The notes below the pieces were generated by a model. It was not told where the DNA came from, ran no database searches, and saw nothing but the letters and a program-made list of their open reading frames with translations. Of a stretch of DNA of 64,000 bases, positions 1 to 8,439 are shown piece after piece (positions within the stretch are counted from its first letter, which is position 1; every line of letters begins with the position of its first letter). Position numbers and translations under genes: made by a program. Source of the DNA: a virus; the IMG/VR virus record IMGVR_UViG_3300027708_000030, positions 62,001 to 126,000 of that record, one strand, 5' to 3'.

Positions 1-533
1 GTTAACTTCATGATATCTTTGGAAGCATAATCCAACTGAATTGTTCCTATATTTTTAGGATAACATTCAGATAATTTTAATTGATATCTCTTTTTGTCAT
101 TAATATCTTGAACTTCAATATCAATTTGAGTTGTATAGTCGTTATAGTAACCATATGTTCTGGTGTTTGGATTAGAAATAACATTCATCCAGTCATCAAA
201 CATTTCTTTAACTTTCATTTCTGTATCAACATAAAAAGAAAGAGATAAACTATCATATAGTTTCTCATATGGAACTTCACGGAATTCACCGAAGACTCTA
301 TTCTGAACTGTTGAATAATTAGCACCTGGAAGTTGCGCTTGATCACAAAACAATAAAATATTTTGTGTTGAAGTATTACTCCATCCAGGAACTTTAGTAA
401 TGTTTACTGCATATCTGTTTGTTCTAGCGATACCACCAGTTTTAACCTGAGCAACAAAGTTTTGTATAGGTTTAGCCTTTGGATTATTTTCTCGTTTAGT
501 ATCTTTAGTGCCAAATGGTAAATTTAATGCCAT
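1..533 (-). CDS. Tail-tube-fold protein (gp19 superfamily), partial at 3' end
   Basis: The minus-strand reading frame starts with ATG at 533 and runs off the left edge, so the C-terminus is missing. It reads MALNLPFGTKDTKRE near the start, then an NRYAVNITKVPG strand, a LLFCDQAQLPG motif and SLSFYVDTEMKVKEMFDDW. The pattern 'x-FC-x-A-x-LPG ... PYEKLYDSLSLSFYVD' is the tail-tube (gp19) signature also present in the tube genes at 52825 and 59903 of this window. T4 gp54, the baseplate-tube initiator, also contains a gp19-like domain, so this could be the gp54 equivalent or another tube-family protein. It sits 1 bp upstream of the next minus gene and is probably co-transcribed with gp4. Family membership is fairly secure; the exact role is inference. 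Confidence 0.65.
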   Translation of the reverse strand, partial: MALNLPFGTKDTKRENNPKAKPIQNFVAQVKTGGIARTNRYAVNITKVPGWSNTSTQNILLFCDQAQLPGANYSTVQNRVFGEFREVPYEKLYDSLSLSFYVDTEMKVKEMFDDWMNVISNPNTRTYGYYNDYTTQIDIEVQDINDKKRYQLKLSECYPKNIGTIQLDYASKDIMKL

Positions 534-534
534 T

Positions 535-1137
535 CTATGCCTTTCTAATTATTTTGGTCGATTCAGACCAAATTTCTTGTTTGTTTGCACCAACAAATCG
601 TTCAACTGGAAGTAACATAGCAGTTGCCCAGTCTCCTGAAGAGATCTGTCTAAACTGAGATCTAACATGCCCCATCAGATATTGTTTTACGCATGGTTGT
701 GCTGCAGCAAATCTAGATACTCCATCTATAACTTGCCACGAGTATTTTAATCTAGTGGTTTCGTCTAGTCTATTGTTACTCTTGAATGTCATTAGTCTAT
801 CAAGCAATACGATTCTTAATTTATACGGTAAGTAATGCATATTCAAACCAATAAAACCATCTTGTGTTGCAGAGAATGGAAATACTAAAGGAAACCTATC
901 GTAGTAAGGTAATTCCTTTTTCATCTTTGGATCATATGCATACATATACAATCTTCCAGGCATTACTCTAGTGACCAATTGATCAGCATTTCCACTCAGA
1001 ATTTTTCCTGGAGTGAGTTGTTGCTTATTCAGTTTGGTGACTTCTTTCTCGAACCAGCCCTTAGACTTATTAGCCACAGTGGCTAAGTCATATTTGTTGT
1101 GTTCGAATACGTCTTTGAATGTTGGTTTTGTAGCCAT
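535..1137 (-). CDS. Conserved T4-like virion/assembly protein, unnamed (possible gp2-like)
   Basis: This is a 200-residue soluble protein, with no signal peptide or membrane segment. Recognisable blocks are VTRVMPGRLYMYAYDPK, ELPYYDRFPLVFPF and GLNMHYLPYKLRIVLLDRLM, then a basic C-terminus. The blocks look like those of a protein conserved in aquatic T4-like phages beside the head-completion gene, but I cannot attach a proven function. In T4 the gene next to gene 4 (50) is gene 2, the DNA-end protector, so gp2-like is a positional guess only. It starts at ATG 1137, 5 bp downstream of the gp4 stop, in a minus-strand operon of three genes that all appear to be assembly proteins. Confidence 0.55.
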   Translation of the reverse strand: MATKPTFKDVFEHNKYDLATVANKSKGWFEKEVTKLNKQQLTPGKILSGNADQLVTRVMPGRLYMYAYDPKMKKELPYYDRFPLVFPFSATQDGFIGLNMHYLPYKLRIVLLDRLMTFKSNNRLDETTRLKYSWQVIDGVSRFAAAQPCVKQYLMGHVRSQFRQISSGDWATAMLLPVERFVGANKQEIWSESTKIIRKA

Positions 1138-1142
1138 AATTA

Positions 1143-1574
1143 CTATTTAGGTGATAATCCCAACTCGTGCTCGGTTATAATTTTGAACTCCCAATTCCTG
1201 TCTTTTGCGTATTCTGTTGCTGCAGACCACTTTGCTTGGTTCTTCATGAATGTTAGGGATTCCAATAAATATCTCTGGGTTCGTTTTCCAGGAAATATAG
1301 GTGGTTGACATTGCGCTGCAGGTTTGACTTCCACTAAGTAAGTCTTCCCTGTAGTTACCGTTATTTTGAAATCTACAAAGTAACGATGAATACGATTATC
1401 CGTGGGACACTTATAAGGTATAACTGTCTCTTCTGAATTCCACTTTAATACCCCAGGATTTTTATCACACCATCCAGCAAAACGAGTTTCCCAAGAGGAT
1501 CTCATTATGATGTTTGTTGGATCACCTGTGTATTTTTCAGGAAATATTGGAACGAATCTTCTTTTATGGAACAT
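1143..1574 (-). CDS. gp4: Head completion protein gp4 (nuclease-like)
   Basis: The product (143 aa, T4 gp4 about 150 aa) is a head-completion protein that acts on filled heads before tail joining. It shows the family signature YTGDPTNIIMRSSWETRFAG near residues 15-34, then WNSEETVIPY, HRYFVDFKITV and YLVEVKPAAQ. T4 gp4 has the matching 'YIGDPTNIIYRSSWE...WSSEEVIIPY...HRYFPDF...IEIKP'. The D-F and E-x-K elements (HRYFVDF, VEVKP) fit the PD-(D/E)xK nuclease fold reported for this family. It is the first gene of the minus-strand unit; its start is 31 nt downstream of a CTAAATA motif on that strand. Start choice follows alignment with T4 gp4; no clear Shine-Dalgarno is visible. Confidence 0.9.
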   Translation of the reverse strand: MFHKRRFVPIFPEKYTGDPTNIIMRSSWETRFAGWCDKNPGVLKWNSEETVIPYKCPTDNRIHRYFVDFKITVTTGKTYLVEVKPAAQCQPPIFPGKRTQRYLLESLTFMKNQAKWSAATEYAKDRNWEFKIITEHELGLSPK

Positions 1575-1588
1575 AAATAACTAATAGG

Positions 1589-1595
1589 ATAAATA
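1589..1595 (+). promoter_or_regulatory. Candidate T4-type late promoter (GATAAATAA)
   Basis: ATAAATA lies 30 nt before the gp48 start in the divergent gap. It matches the T4/cyanophage late promoter core (TATAAATA/NATAAATA) and recurs in other gaps of this window. Confidence 0.5.
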
Positions 1596-1604
1596 ACCAC
1601 CATT

Positions 1605-1611
1605 TATTTAG
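1605..1611 (-). promoter_or_regulatory. Candidate late promoter, minus strand (CTAAATA)
   Basis: Read on the minus strand the gap contains CTAAATAAAT, 31 nt before the gp4 start. The same CTAAATA variant occurs on the plus strand before gp25, gp18 and the fibre gene at 42810. Confidence 0.4.
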
Positions 1612-1625
1612 GTTAAAGGTACAAA

Positions 1626-2777
1626 ATGGCGATAGAATACGACCAACTGGGTAATGCGATTAGCGGATCATATGACGGGATTCCAACTCCTCCGTCGCCA
1701 TCCGCAGCAATTCCATCAATCCCAAAACCAGGAAAAGCACCATATACTCCAAATGAATTCAAAAAGGATACACCATATAGTGTAGGTAACTATATGTATC
1801 CATCTGATTTAATGGCAGACGATGGGCGTTATGGTGGTAATTATGTAATTTTTTATATTAATGTAGTTGAAGATTCTAAGTTATTCAATGATACAAGCAT
1901 AGAGACTGTTAATGATTTAACACCAAGAGATTCTGGTGACTTAGCTGCAATGAAACTAAATGATAAACAACTAATCACAGGAAACGCTGCAGTAAATACA
2001 ATTACTGGTTTAGCTGGTGGTAGTATTGTTGGTAAAGGTGTTACAGGTGCTCTAAAAGGTGCAGCTGTTGCCAATATTCCTACTGTTGGTGTTGGAATCG
2101 CAGCAACACTTGCTCCAGAAGCCAAACGATCAAAGAAAAGATTAAAGACTGCTATCGCACTTCATATTCCAAATCAATTGTCTATTCGTTATGGCATGCA
2201 GTGGAATGAAGATGACACTGCTGCATTAGCAATGGCTGCAGTTGGTTCAGGTGAGATTATGAAAGCGATGGGAGATGGTGGTAGTATGAAAGATGTTACC
2301 GATGTTGGTACAGCTATTATCGCCAATATCGCATTATCCAAAGGACCAATGGCTGCAGCAAATTCTAAAGCACTTGGTCTAGCAGCAAATCCAAAGAAAG
2401 AACAAATCTTTAAGGGTGTTGATTTTAGAACATTTGCTTTTGATTACCAATTTTATCCAAGAAGTGCTGAAGAAGCACAAAATGTTTTAAGAATTATTGA
2501 ACAGTTTAAGTATCACATGCACCCAGAATTTAAAGATACCAATAATTTTATTTACGTATATCCTTCTGAGTTTGATGTTTTTTATTACCAAGGTACTAAA
2601 GAAAACATGAATTTACATCGTCACACATCATGTGTATTAAGTGAGATGAATGTAAACTATACACCAAATGGATCATTCACTACTTTTGCAAATGGTATGC
2701 CAACGCAGATTAATGTAACATTATCCTTCAAAGAACTTGCCCTTCTATCCAAAGAGAAGATTAAGGATGGTCTATAA
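1626..2777 (+). CDS. gp48: Baseplate tail-tube cap gp48
   Basis: This 383-residue protein is close to T4 gp48 (364 aa), which caps the baseplate hub and nucleates tube assembly with gp54. The C-terminal third shows the gp48 signatures: FRTFAFDYQFYPRSAEEAQN (T4 has a corresponding 'FTWDLTPRSTEDL') and NYTPNGSFTTFANGMPTQIN (T4 'TPNGNFNGLAIAPNLPSTF'), ending in a LSFKELALLSKE strand. The N-terminus is Pro-rich (PTPPSPSAAIPSIPKPGKAP), and residues ~125-155 form an Ala/Gly-rich stretch (GLAGGSIVGKGVTGALKGAA) that could be a hydrophobic helix. It opens the plus-strand baseplate operon and its stop overlaps the next start (TAATG). Confidence 0.8.
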   Translation: MAIEYDQLGNAISGSYDGIPTPPSPSAAIPSIPKPGKAPYTPNEFKKDTPYSVGNYMYPSDLMADDGRYGGNYVIFYINVVEDSKLFNDTSIETVNDLTPRDSGDLAAMKLNDKQLITGNAAVNTITGLAGGSIVGKGVTGALKGAAVANIPTVGVGIAATLAPEAKRSKKRLKTAIALHIPNQLSIRYGMQWNEDDTAALAMAAVGSGEIMKAMGDGGSMKDVTDVGTAIIANIALSKGPMAAANSKALGLAANPKKEQIFKGVDFRTFAFDYQFYPRSAEEAQNVLRIIEQFKYHMHPEFKDTNNFIYVYPSEFDVFYYQGTKENMNLHRHTSCVLSEMNVNYTPNGSFTTFANGMPTQINVTLSFKELALLSKEKIKDGL

Positions 2778-3268
2778 TGTACTTCAAAGATTTTCCAAAT
2801 TTTATTTACCAATTCAAAGTTGGAAATACAACCAAAACATCATTGGTAAAAGATATAACAAGAAACATTCGTTTCCGTAGAGATGTTCTTGCAAATATAA
2901 CAGTATACGATGAGTATGATATTGTTGATGGAGAAACTCCAGAAATCATCGCTGAGAAAATATACGGCAATCCAGAGTATCATTGGATCATTATGTTAGC
3001 CAATGATCGTTATGATTATATTGAAGATTTTCCTCTTGCTGAGTATCAACTAGTCAAAGTCATTGCTTCAAAATATCCAGGAACTGAAAACAATATTCAT
3101 CACTATGTTGATGCAAAAGGTTTTATTGTAAACTCTAATGCACCTGGAGCCGTATCGGTTTCAAATGAAAAAGATGAGAGAAATAAAAATGAAGCGAAAC
3201 GAAGAATAAAAATTATTTCACAAAACATTATTAATACAATATTAAAAGATTATAAAGATCTCATATAA
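2777..3268 (+). CDS. gp53: Baseplate wedge protein gp53
   Basis: This is a 163-residue wedge subunit (T4 gp53 196 aa) that joins wedges around the hub. The diagnostic segment is PEIIAEKIYGNPEYHWIIML, equivalent to T4 'PEELANAIYGNPQLYWVLLMCND', a LysM-like core. The C-terminal end, KRRIKIISQNIINTILKDYK, matches the T4 tail 'RQIKIIAKSDINSF'. The start overlaps the gp48 stop by one base and its own stop overlaps the next gene the same way, so translation is probably coupled through 48-53-27-5-PAAR. Confidence 0.88.
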   Translation: MYFKDFPNFIYQFKVGNTTKTSLVKDITRNIRFRRDVLANITVYDEYDIVDGETPEIIAEKIYGNPEYHWIIMLANDRYDYIEDFPLAEYQLVKVIASKYPGTENNIHHYVDAKGFIVNSNAPGAVSVSNEKDERNKNEAKRRIKIISQNIINTILKDYKDLI

Positions 3269-4545
3269 TGCCATCTAGTAAGCCAATTAGATTTGCTGGC
3301 GACGTCAGCATTGATAAAGTTAGGATAGTCACCAGTAAGGGTGTTTATCAAGACATCACTGCGCAAGTAATTACTATCCAGATTTATGAGGACTTGTTCT
3401 CACCATTTATCACTGGAAGTTTGATTATTAAAGATTCACTGGACTTGGTTAATCTGTTACCATTTGCAGGTGAAGAACAAGTTGAATTAGAGATCTCAAC
3501 TCCATCTCTTAAGCGTGGAAACATTAAAGGTAAATATTACATTTACAAATTGACAGATCGTGAATTGCTTGGTGACAGATCGGTAGTCTATCAACTACAC
3601 TTTATTTCAACTGAGGCTGTTGTTGATTTAAACAAAAAGGTAAGTAAAGTATTCAGTGGTAAAATATCAGATATTGTCAGTACTTTTATTAAAAATAAAA
3701 CTTACGGACTAGAATCTACTAAAGAGTTGGTCATTGAAACTACCTCAAATAATATTAAATACATTTCTAATTATTGGACTCCAGTACAAAACATTATGTA
3801 TTGTGCCGAGCATTCTGCCAATAAGAATAAAATACCAAACTTTGTATTCTTTGAAAATAGAGATGGATTTTACTACACCAGTTTGGATACTTTATATACT
3901 TCAGATGTTTATCAAAGTTTTGTATACGACAGATATACTCGTGACGAACAAAAGAAAAGCGGAAGTGTTCGTAATGTTGAAGAAGATTACAGAAGAATAA
4001 CTGGTATTAGTATTCCAGTTGGTTTTGATTACATCGATAGAATTCGTAGTGGTATGTTATCGTCTAAAATTATCTCGTATGATTTAACAAAGAAAACATA
4101 TACTGCCAAGAATTATAATATGTTCCAGAACTTTGACAAACAAAAACATCTTAATGAGAATGCTATTAGTTCTGATAGTTCTATTTTTAGAGCCAACTCA
4201 TTAATCATAAACACTCCAAGAAACTATGGTAATTTTAATGGATATGGAGATGTCACTGCCTTTAAGACTACACAACAGCGTGTGTCATTAATGAAGTTGG
4301 CAGAAGCAAATAAATTAGAGATAACTGTTCCTGGAAGATCAGACTATACAGTTGGTCAAAAAGTTAATGTTACTTTAAACAAAATTGAACCTATCACTAA
4401 AAAAGAACAAGACATCACAGATAAAATGTTCTCTGGTAATTATCTAATCTCAGCCATTAATCACTATGTGGATAGAAATAAACATGAATGTCATATTGAA
4501 TTGGTCAAAGAAACTTTACAATATAATTTGAATGGAAAGAAATAA
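3268..4545 (+). CDS. gp27: Baseplate hub protein, gp27-like
   Basis: At 425 aa the product is slightly longer than T4 gp27 (391 aa), the trimeric hub ring that links tail tube and spike. It begins with a beta-rich tube-like domain (GDVSIDKVRIVTSKGVYQDI, then SPFITGSLIIKDSLDLVNLL) and has a KISDIVSTFIKN segment and a C-terminal ITVPGRSDYTVGQKVNVTLN strand pair. These are the features of gp27/gpD-type hub proteins. Placement directly before the spike gene gp5, with a one-base TAATG overlap, supports the role. The symbol rests on fold-type features and synteny more than on close identity to T4 gp27. Confidence 0.75.
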   Translation: MPSSKPIRFAGDVSIDKVRIVTSKGVYQDITAQVITIQIYEDLFSPFITGSLIIKDSLDLVNLLPFAGEEQVELEISTPSLKRGNIKGKYYIYKLTDRELLGDRSVVYQLHFISTEAVVDLNKKVSKVFSGKISDIVSTFIKNKTYGLESTKELVIETTSNNIKYISNYWTPVQNIMYCAEHSANKNKIPNFVFFENRDGFYYTSLDTLYTSDVYQSFVYDRYTRDEQKKSGSVRNVEEDYRRITGISIPVGFDYIDRIRSGMLSSKIISYDLTKKTYTAKNYNMFQNFDKQKHLNENAISSDSSIFRANSLIINTPRNYGNFNGYGDVTAFKTTQQRVSLMKLAEANKLEITVPGRSDYTVGQKVNVTLNKIEPITKKEQDITDKMFSGNYLISAINHYVDRNKHECHIELVKETLQYNLNGKK

Positions 4546-7500
4546 TGAATTTGCACTATGGTATTGTAGAAAATAGACAAGATCCACTATCACTTGGTCG
4601 TTGTCAAGTGCGTGTAGTTGGATTGCATACGCATGATAAGTCTTTACTTCCAACTGCAGAACTCCCATGGGCGACTCCAGTTCAGCCTGTAACTTCTGCA
4701 GCAATGAATGGTATTGGTCATACTCCAATTGGACCAGTTGAAGGAACTACTGTTATTGTGGTATTTCCAGACCACGATAAACAACAACCAATTATTCTTG
4801 GAACACTTGGTGGAATTCCATCAACTCCACTACCAATCGATGCTGAAGATGGCGGATCAGTAGTAGATGAAAAAGTAGAGAGCATAACACTACGAACAAT
4901 TCCTGGACCAGTTACTGGAAAAATACTAACCTTTGCTGATACTGAAGAAGGCAGAGTTGACTTAACTCGTTCACTAAAAGCCAATATGAAAGTTATTGGT
5001 TTTGGTCTTCCAGATGGAACAACAATCGTTAGTATTAATAATGGAACTCAGATTACAATTAGTAATTCTGTTGTTAATTATGCAGAAAATATTATTACAT
5101 TCCAAGCAGCACCGACTAACTTAGAAGCAGTAAACAAAAGTAAAAATGCGAATGTGCTGACAGATAGTTCTGGTAATCCAGTTACTACTGGATTTGGTGG
5201 AGTAGTTACTACAACTCCAGACGCATCACCAAGTGTTGGTGCCACTCCATCATCGAGTGTGACTAATAATGCAATTCCAACAATACCACCAGCCAAGTCT
5301 GTAACAAATACAGCAAAAGCCACAGAAGGTATTAAAGCACTTATTGCTGCATGTGATAAAGTTGGACTTACTACCAAAGAACAGAAGTGTGCTTTGCTTG
5401 GTATTGCTGGTGGCGAAACAGGATGGATTCCTCAGTTAGAATCGTATAACTATACTCCTTCTCGTATGAAGGCAATCTATTCATTTGCCACAGAAGATGA
5501 TATTTCAAAGTATTCAAACGCATCAAAGCGTGGTCTATCCAGAGCAGAGTTTTTCTCATGGGCATATGGACCAACAAAACGTGGTAAAGGTTTTCTTGGT
5601 AATCTAACAGATGACGATGGTGGAAAGTATTTTGGTCGTGGATTTATTCAGCTGACTGGTAAAGGTAACTATCAGAAATATCAAACTCTTGCAAATAACA
5701 TGGGTTTGAATATTGATATTGTAAATAATCCAGATTCTCTTGATGACGACATTAATGTATCAGCATTGGTTGCTGCACTTTACATTAAAGATAGAGTATC
5801 GGCTAAAGTTAATGCTAATTCACACCCTGGATACTTCCAAGCAGCAAAGGCTGCAGTTGGAGTAAATTCACCAGATATTGCTGCACGTAAATTATCTTAC
5901 TATGAATATTTCTATGGCGCAGTTGGTAATAGTGGTTCAGATAAAGATGCTGCAGCACCAATTCCAGAGCCACCAGCAGATGGTTCTAAACCAACTCCTG
6001 GACCATCTGAGGATAGTAAAGCAACTGGTTCTGATGCAATTGGGTTTAGAGATCCAAACAATAAGTATCCACTAAAAGAATATATCAACGAACCAGACAC
6101 TAATCGTTTGGCACGAGGAATTATTCAAGGAACTGTTGTCAAGAAAAAAGATGCCGTAAGAAGATTAGATGTTCCTAAAGCCATTGATAATGGTTCATGG
6201 GATCAACCAGAGCCACCATACGGAGCAAAGTATCCGTACAATAAAGTATTTGAAACTGAATCTGGACATATCCAAGAATTTGATGATACTCCAGGACAAG
6301 AACGTATCCATATGTACCATCGTGCAGGGACATTCAGTGAAATTGATGCGAACGGCACACAGGTAAATTACATTGTTGGTGATAACTTTACTATCATGGA
6401 ACGTAATGGATGTATTCATGTTGCTGGTGAGTGTAACATTACTGTTGACGGTAATACAAATATCTATGCACGAACAGATGCTAATATTCAAGTAGAACAA
6501 AATGCCACTATTAAAGTTGGTAACAATTTAGATATTGGTGTTGCCAACGATACAACTATGGCTATTGGTGGTGACTTTAAAGTTAAAGTTGCTGGTGATT
6601 ATAGTATTGAGGCAGCAAATATCTATGAGAAGTCAGATGCAGTTTATAAAGTCGATGCAGCGTCTGATCTATCACTTAAAGCAGGTGCAGATTATTCTGC
6701 CGATGTTGGTGGTAGTCTTTCTATGCAATCTGCTGGTGGTTTAGATGTTCTCGGCAATACAGTAAATATTGAATCTACTGGAAGTATGAATATACTTGCT
6801 GGTGGAACTCTATCTGCAGATTATACTCAAGGACAGTTTGGTAATGGCGCAAGTGGTTCTTCCACTAATGCAGTTAGTGCGCTTGCTGCAGTTGAACTTA
6901 CTCCACCTGTTGCTGGTAAACCACTCAATCCTATTGTTCCTTACTTTATTCCACCAGAACGTGCATTTGAAGAAAGAACTACTGCTGAAACTCCAGATGA
7001 TTGGGATACACCAGAAGGTCGTGCAATCTCAAATAAAGAATCACGTGAGAATGGTGTTGCTGTTCCAGTAGTTCCAGTTGCTGAAGACTCCGCTGCACCA
7101 AGTGGTGGTGCTGCAGCTGCTGCACCTGTTGATTGTAAAGTAATTTACAATACAACAAACTTTACCAATGACTACAGACTATCCACCAACTTTACATTGG
7201 GTATGTTAATTGATGGTGGTGTGAATGGTAAACATAAACTTGTAGACCAGATGCTTCAGGATACTGCAAAGGGTCAACTAAGACAATATACTGTTCAAGA
7301 AGTTGTATGTAATCTTGCCATGGTTGCTCAGAATATTCTTGAACCATTACTTGAAATCCTTCCAGGAGGCATTGGTGGCTATAAAAAGACATGGAAGATT
7401 AACTCTGGCTATCGTCTAAAAGGTGTTGTTCCACAAGAATCTGCCACGTCAGACCATTGCAAAGGACAGGCTGTTGATATCGGTTTAGTGAATAGCACAT

Positions 7501-7736
7501 ACGATAAACTCTATAACTTTGTGGTCTCTGCAGAGAAGATTCTTCCATATGATCAGATTATTTTAGAGTATCGTTACCCTTCTTCACATTGGATGCATGT
7601 AAGTTATAAGATGGATGCTAGAAGAAAGATGGCATTTACGATGTTGAATGATAAGACTTATAAGAGAAACACAGCTGGTGTTCCACAAGGATTCTATCTT
7701 TTAGATACAATTCCACAACCAACTAGGACTGCATAA
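4545..7736 (+). CDS. gp5: Baseplate spike gp5 with GH19-like lysozyme and M15-like peptidase
   Basis: This is a 1063-residue central spike (T4 gp5 is 575 aa). Domains in order: an OB-fold at ~1-90 (NRQDPLSLGRCQVRVVGLHT, typical of gp5/VgrG); a beta-rich insert ~105-190; a GH19-type glycosidase ~262-465 with catalytic candidate E291 (GIAGGETGWIPQLE) and GRGFIQLTGKGNYQKY from ~364; a Pro-rich linker; a VgrG-like GHIQEFDDTPGQERIHMY at ~568; a trimeric beta-helix of short repeats ~602-765; and a C-terminal M15-like zinc peptidase ~951-1022 with SDHCKGQAVD (H971, D978) and HWMHVSY (H1018). T4 gp5 instead carries a T4-lysozyme domain. Both enzyme domains would cut peptidoglycan in the periplasm during tail penetration. 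Catalysis is inferred from motifs. Confidence 0.9.
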   Translation: MNLHYGIVENRQDPLSLGRCQVRVVGLHTHDKSLLPTAELPWATPVQPVTSAAMNGIGHTPIGPVEGTTVIVVFPDHDKQQPIILGTLGGIPSTPLPIDAEDGGSVVDEKVESITLRTIPGPVTGKILTFADTEEGRVDLTRSLKANMKVIGFGLPDGTTIVSINNGTQITISNSVVNYAENIITFQAAPTNLEAVNKSKNANVLTDSSGNPVTTGFGGVVTTTPDASPSVGATPSSSVTNNAIPTIPPAKSVTNTAKATEGIKALIAACDKVGLTTKEQKCALLGIAGGETGWIPQLESYNYTPSRMKAIYSFATEDDISKYSNASKRGLSRAEFFSWAYGPTKRGKGFLGNLTDDDGGKYFGRGFIQLTGKGNYQKYQTLANNMGLNIDIVNNPDSLDDDINVSALVAALYIKDRVSAKVNANSHPGYFQAAKAAVGVNSPDIAARKLSYYEYFYGAVGNSGSDKDAAAPIPEPPADGSKPTPGPSEDSKATGSDAIGFRDPNNKYPLKEYINEPDTNRLARGIIQGTVVKKKDAVRRLDVPKAIDNGSWDQPEPPYGAKYPYNKVFETESGHIQEFDDTPGQERIHMYHRAGTFSEIDANGTQVNYIVGDNFTIMERNGCIHVAGECNITVDGNTNIYARTDANIQVEQNATIKVGNNLDIGVANDTTMAIGGDFKVKVAGDYSIEAANIYEKSDAVYKVDAASDLSLKAGADYSADVGGSLSMQSAGGLDVLGNTVNIESTGSMNILAGGTLSADYTQGQFGNGASGSSTNAVSALAAVELTPPVAGKPLNPIVPYFIPPERAFEERTTAETPDDWDTPEGRAISNKESRENGVAVPVVPVAEDSAAPSGGAAAAAPVDCKVIYNTTNFTNDYRLSTNFTLGMLIDGGVNGKHKLVDQMLQDTAKGQLRQYTVQEVVCNLAMVAQNILEPLLEILPGGIGGYKKTWKINSGYRLKGVVPQESATSDHCKGQAVDIGLVNSTYDKLYNFVVSAEKILPYDQIILEYRYPSSHWMHVSYKMDARRKMAFTMLNDKTYKRNTAGVPQGFYLLDTIPQPTRTA

Positions 7737-8032
7737 TGGGTGGATTTGCTAAAGAGGGAGATTTGTCGCAAGGTATAGATGGACCAGCAACTGCTCTAAC
7801 TTTTAGAAATCAAGCAGTTAAAACCTTTGTTCAGGGGATGAGAATAGCACTCGTGGGAGACCAGTATCAACCTCATACTGTTGGTAGAACGACTCATACT
7901 GGTGCTCAACGAGAAATTATAACTGGATCTGCTAAAACTTTCTTTGAGGGAAGAGCAGTTGCAAGATATGGAGATCAAATAGCAGATGGAGATCTAGTGG
8001 GTGGGAATGGCTTCAACACTTTTATAGAATAA
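7736..8032 (+). CDS. gp5.4: PAAR-repeat spike-tip protein (gp5.4-like)
   Basis: This is a 98-residue PAAR protein that would sharpen the tip of the gp5 beta-helix. It has the PAAR-like layout of short Gly/His-rich turns: GPATALTFRNQAVKTFVQGM, HTVGRTTHTGAQ and a terminal RYGDQIADGDLVGGNGF. Family members bind an iron or zinc ion at the apex through His/Cys; histidines in QPHTVG and TTHTGA are candidates here. It follows the spike gene with a one-base overlap, as gp5.4 follows gp5 in T4, which supports a tip role. Confidence 0.85.
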   Translation: MGGFAKEGDLSQGIDGPATALTFRNQAVKTFVQGMRIALVGDQYQPHTVGRTTHTGAQREIITGSAKTFFEGRAVARYGDQIADGDLVGGNGFNTFIE

Positions 8033-8033
8033 C

Positions 8034-8040
8034 CTAAATA
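8034..8040 (+). promoter_or_regulatory. Candidate late promoter (CTAAATA)
   Basis: CTAAATA lies in the 14-bp gap before gp25, only 6 nt from the ATG. If it acts as a -10 element, the transcript would start at or next to the AUG (leaderless), so it may be incidental. Confidence 0.25.
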
Positions 8041-8046
8041 AAGAAT

Positions 8047-8439
8047 ATGGCAAGAAATACAAGAATTTTCTCAGATTTAGATTTGAATTTCACTGCTCAC
8101 CCAGTGACTAAGGACATTTCACGTAGATACGATGAAAATGCAATTAAAACTTCCCTTAAAAATCTAATTCTAACCAGAAATTTTGAGCGACCATTCCATA
8201 GTGAAATCGGCTCGCCAATCAACGCATTATTATTCGAACCACCATCACCGATGTTAAACATCACTCTCCAGAGAGCCATTGTTGATGTGGTCAATAACTT
8301 TGAACCAAGAGTAGACTTACTGGATGTTAGCGTTCTTAGCAGTCCAGATGAAAATTCATTGTATGTTACTATTACCTTTAAGATAGTAAATACACAACAA
8401 CCTCTAACTCTAGATTTAACCTTAGAGAGAACTCGATAA
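8047..8439 (+). CDS. gp25: Baseplate wedge protein gp25
   Basis: This 130-residue protein (T4 gp25 132 aa) belongs to the gp25/TssE lysozyme-like fold family that anchors the sheath to the inner baseplate. Signatures are FSDLDLNFTAHPVTKDISRR at the start, NLILTRNFERPFHSEIGSPI (the conserved 'R-P-F-x-x-x-x-G-S' segment), and ERALF-type 'INALLFEPPSPM'. It ends in PLTLDLTLERTR. It is followed without a gap by gp6, its direct partner in the wedge. Confidence 0.92.
   Translation: MARNTRIFSDLDLNFTAHPVTKDISRRYDENAIKTSLKNLILTRNFERPFHSEIGSPINALLFEPPSPMLNITLQRAIVDVVNNFEPRVDLLDVSVLSSPDENSLYVTITFKIVNTQQPLTLDLTLERTR

Noticed and set aside
1099-1308. Plus-strand frame under gp4
   Set aside because: Covers part of gp4, which has recognisable family motifs on the minus strand.
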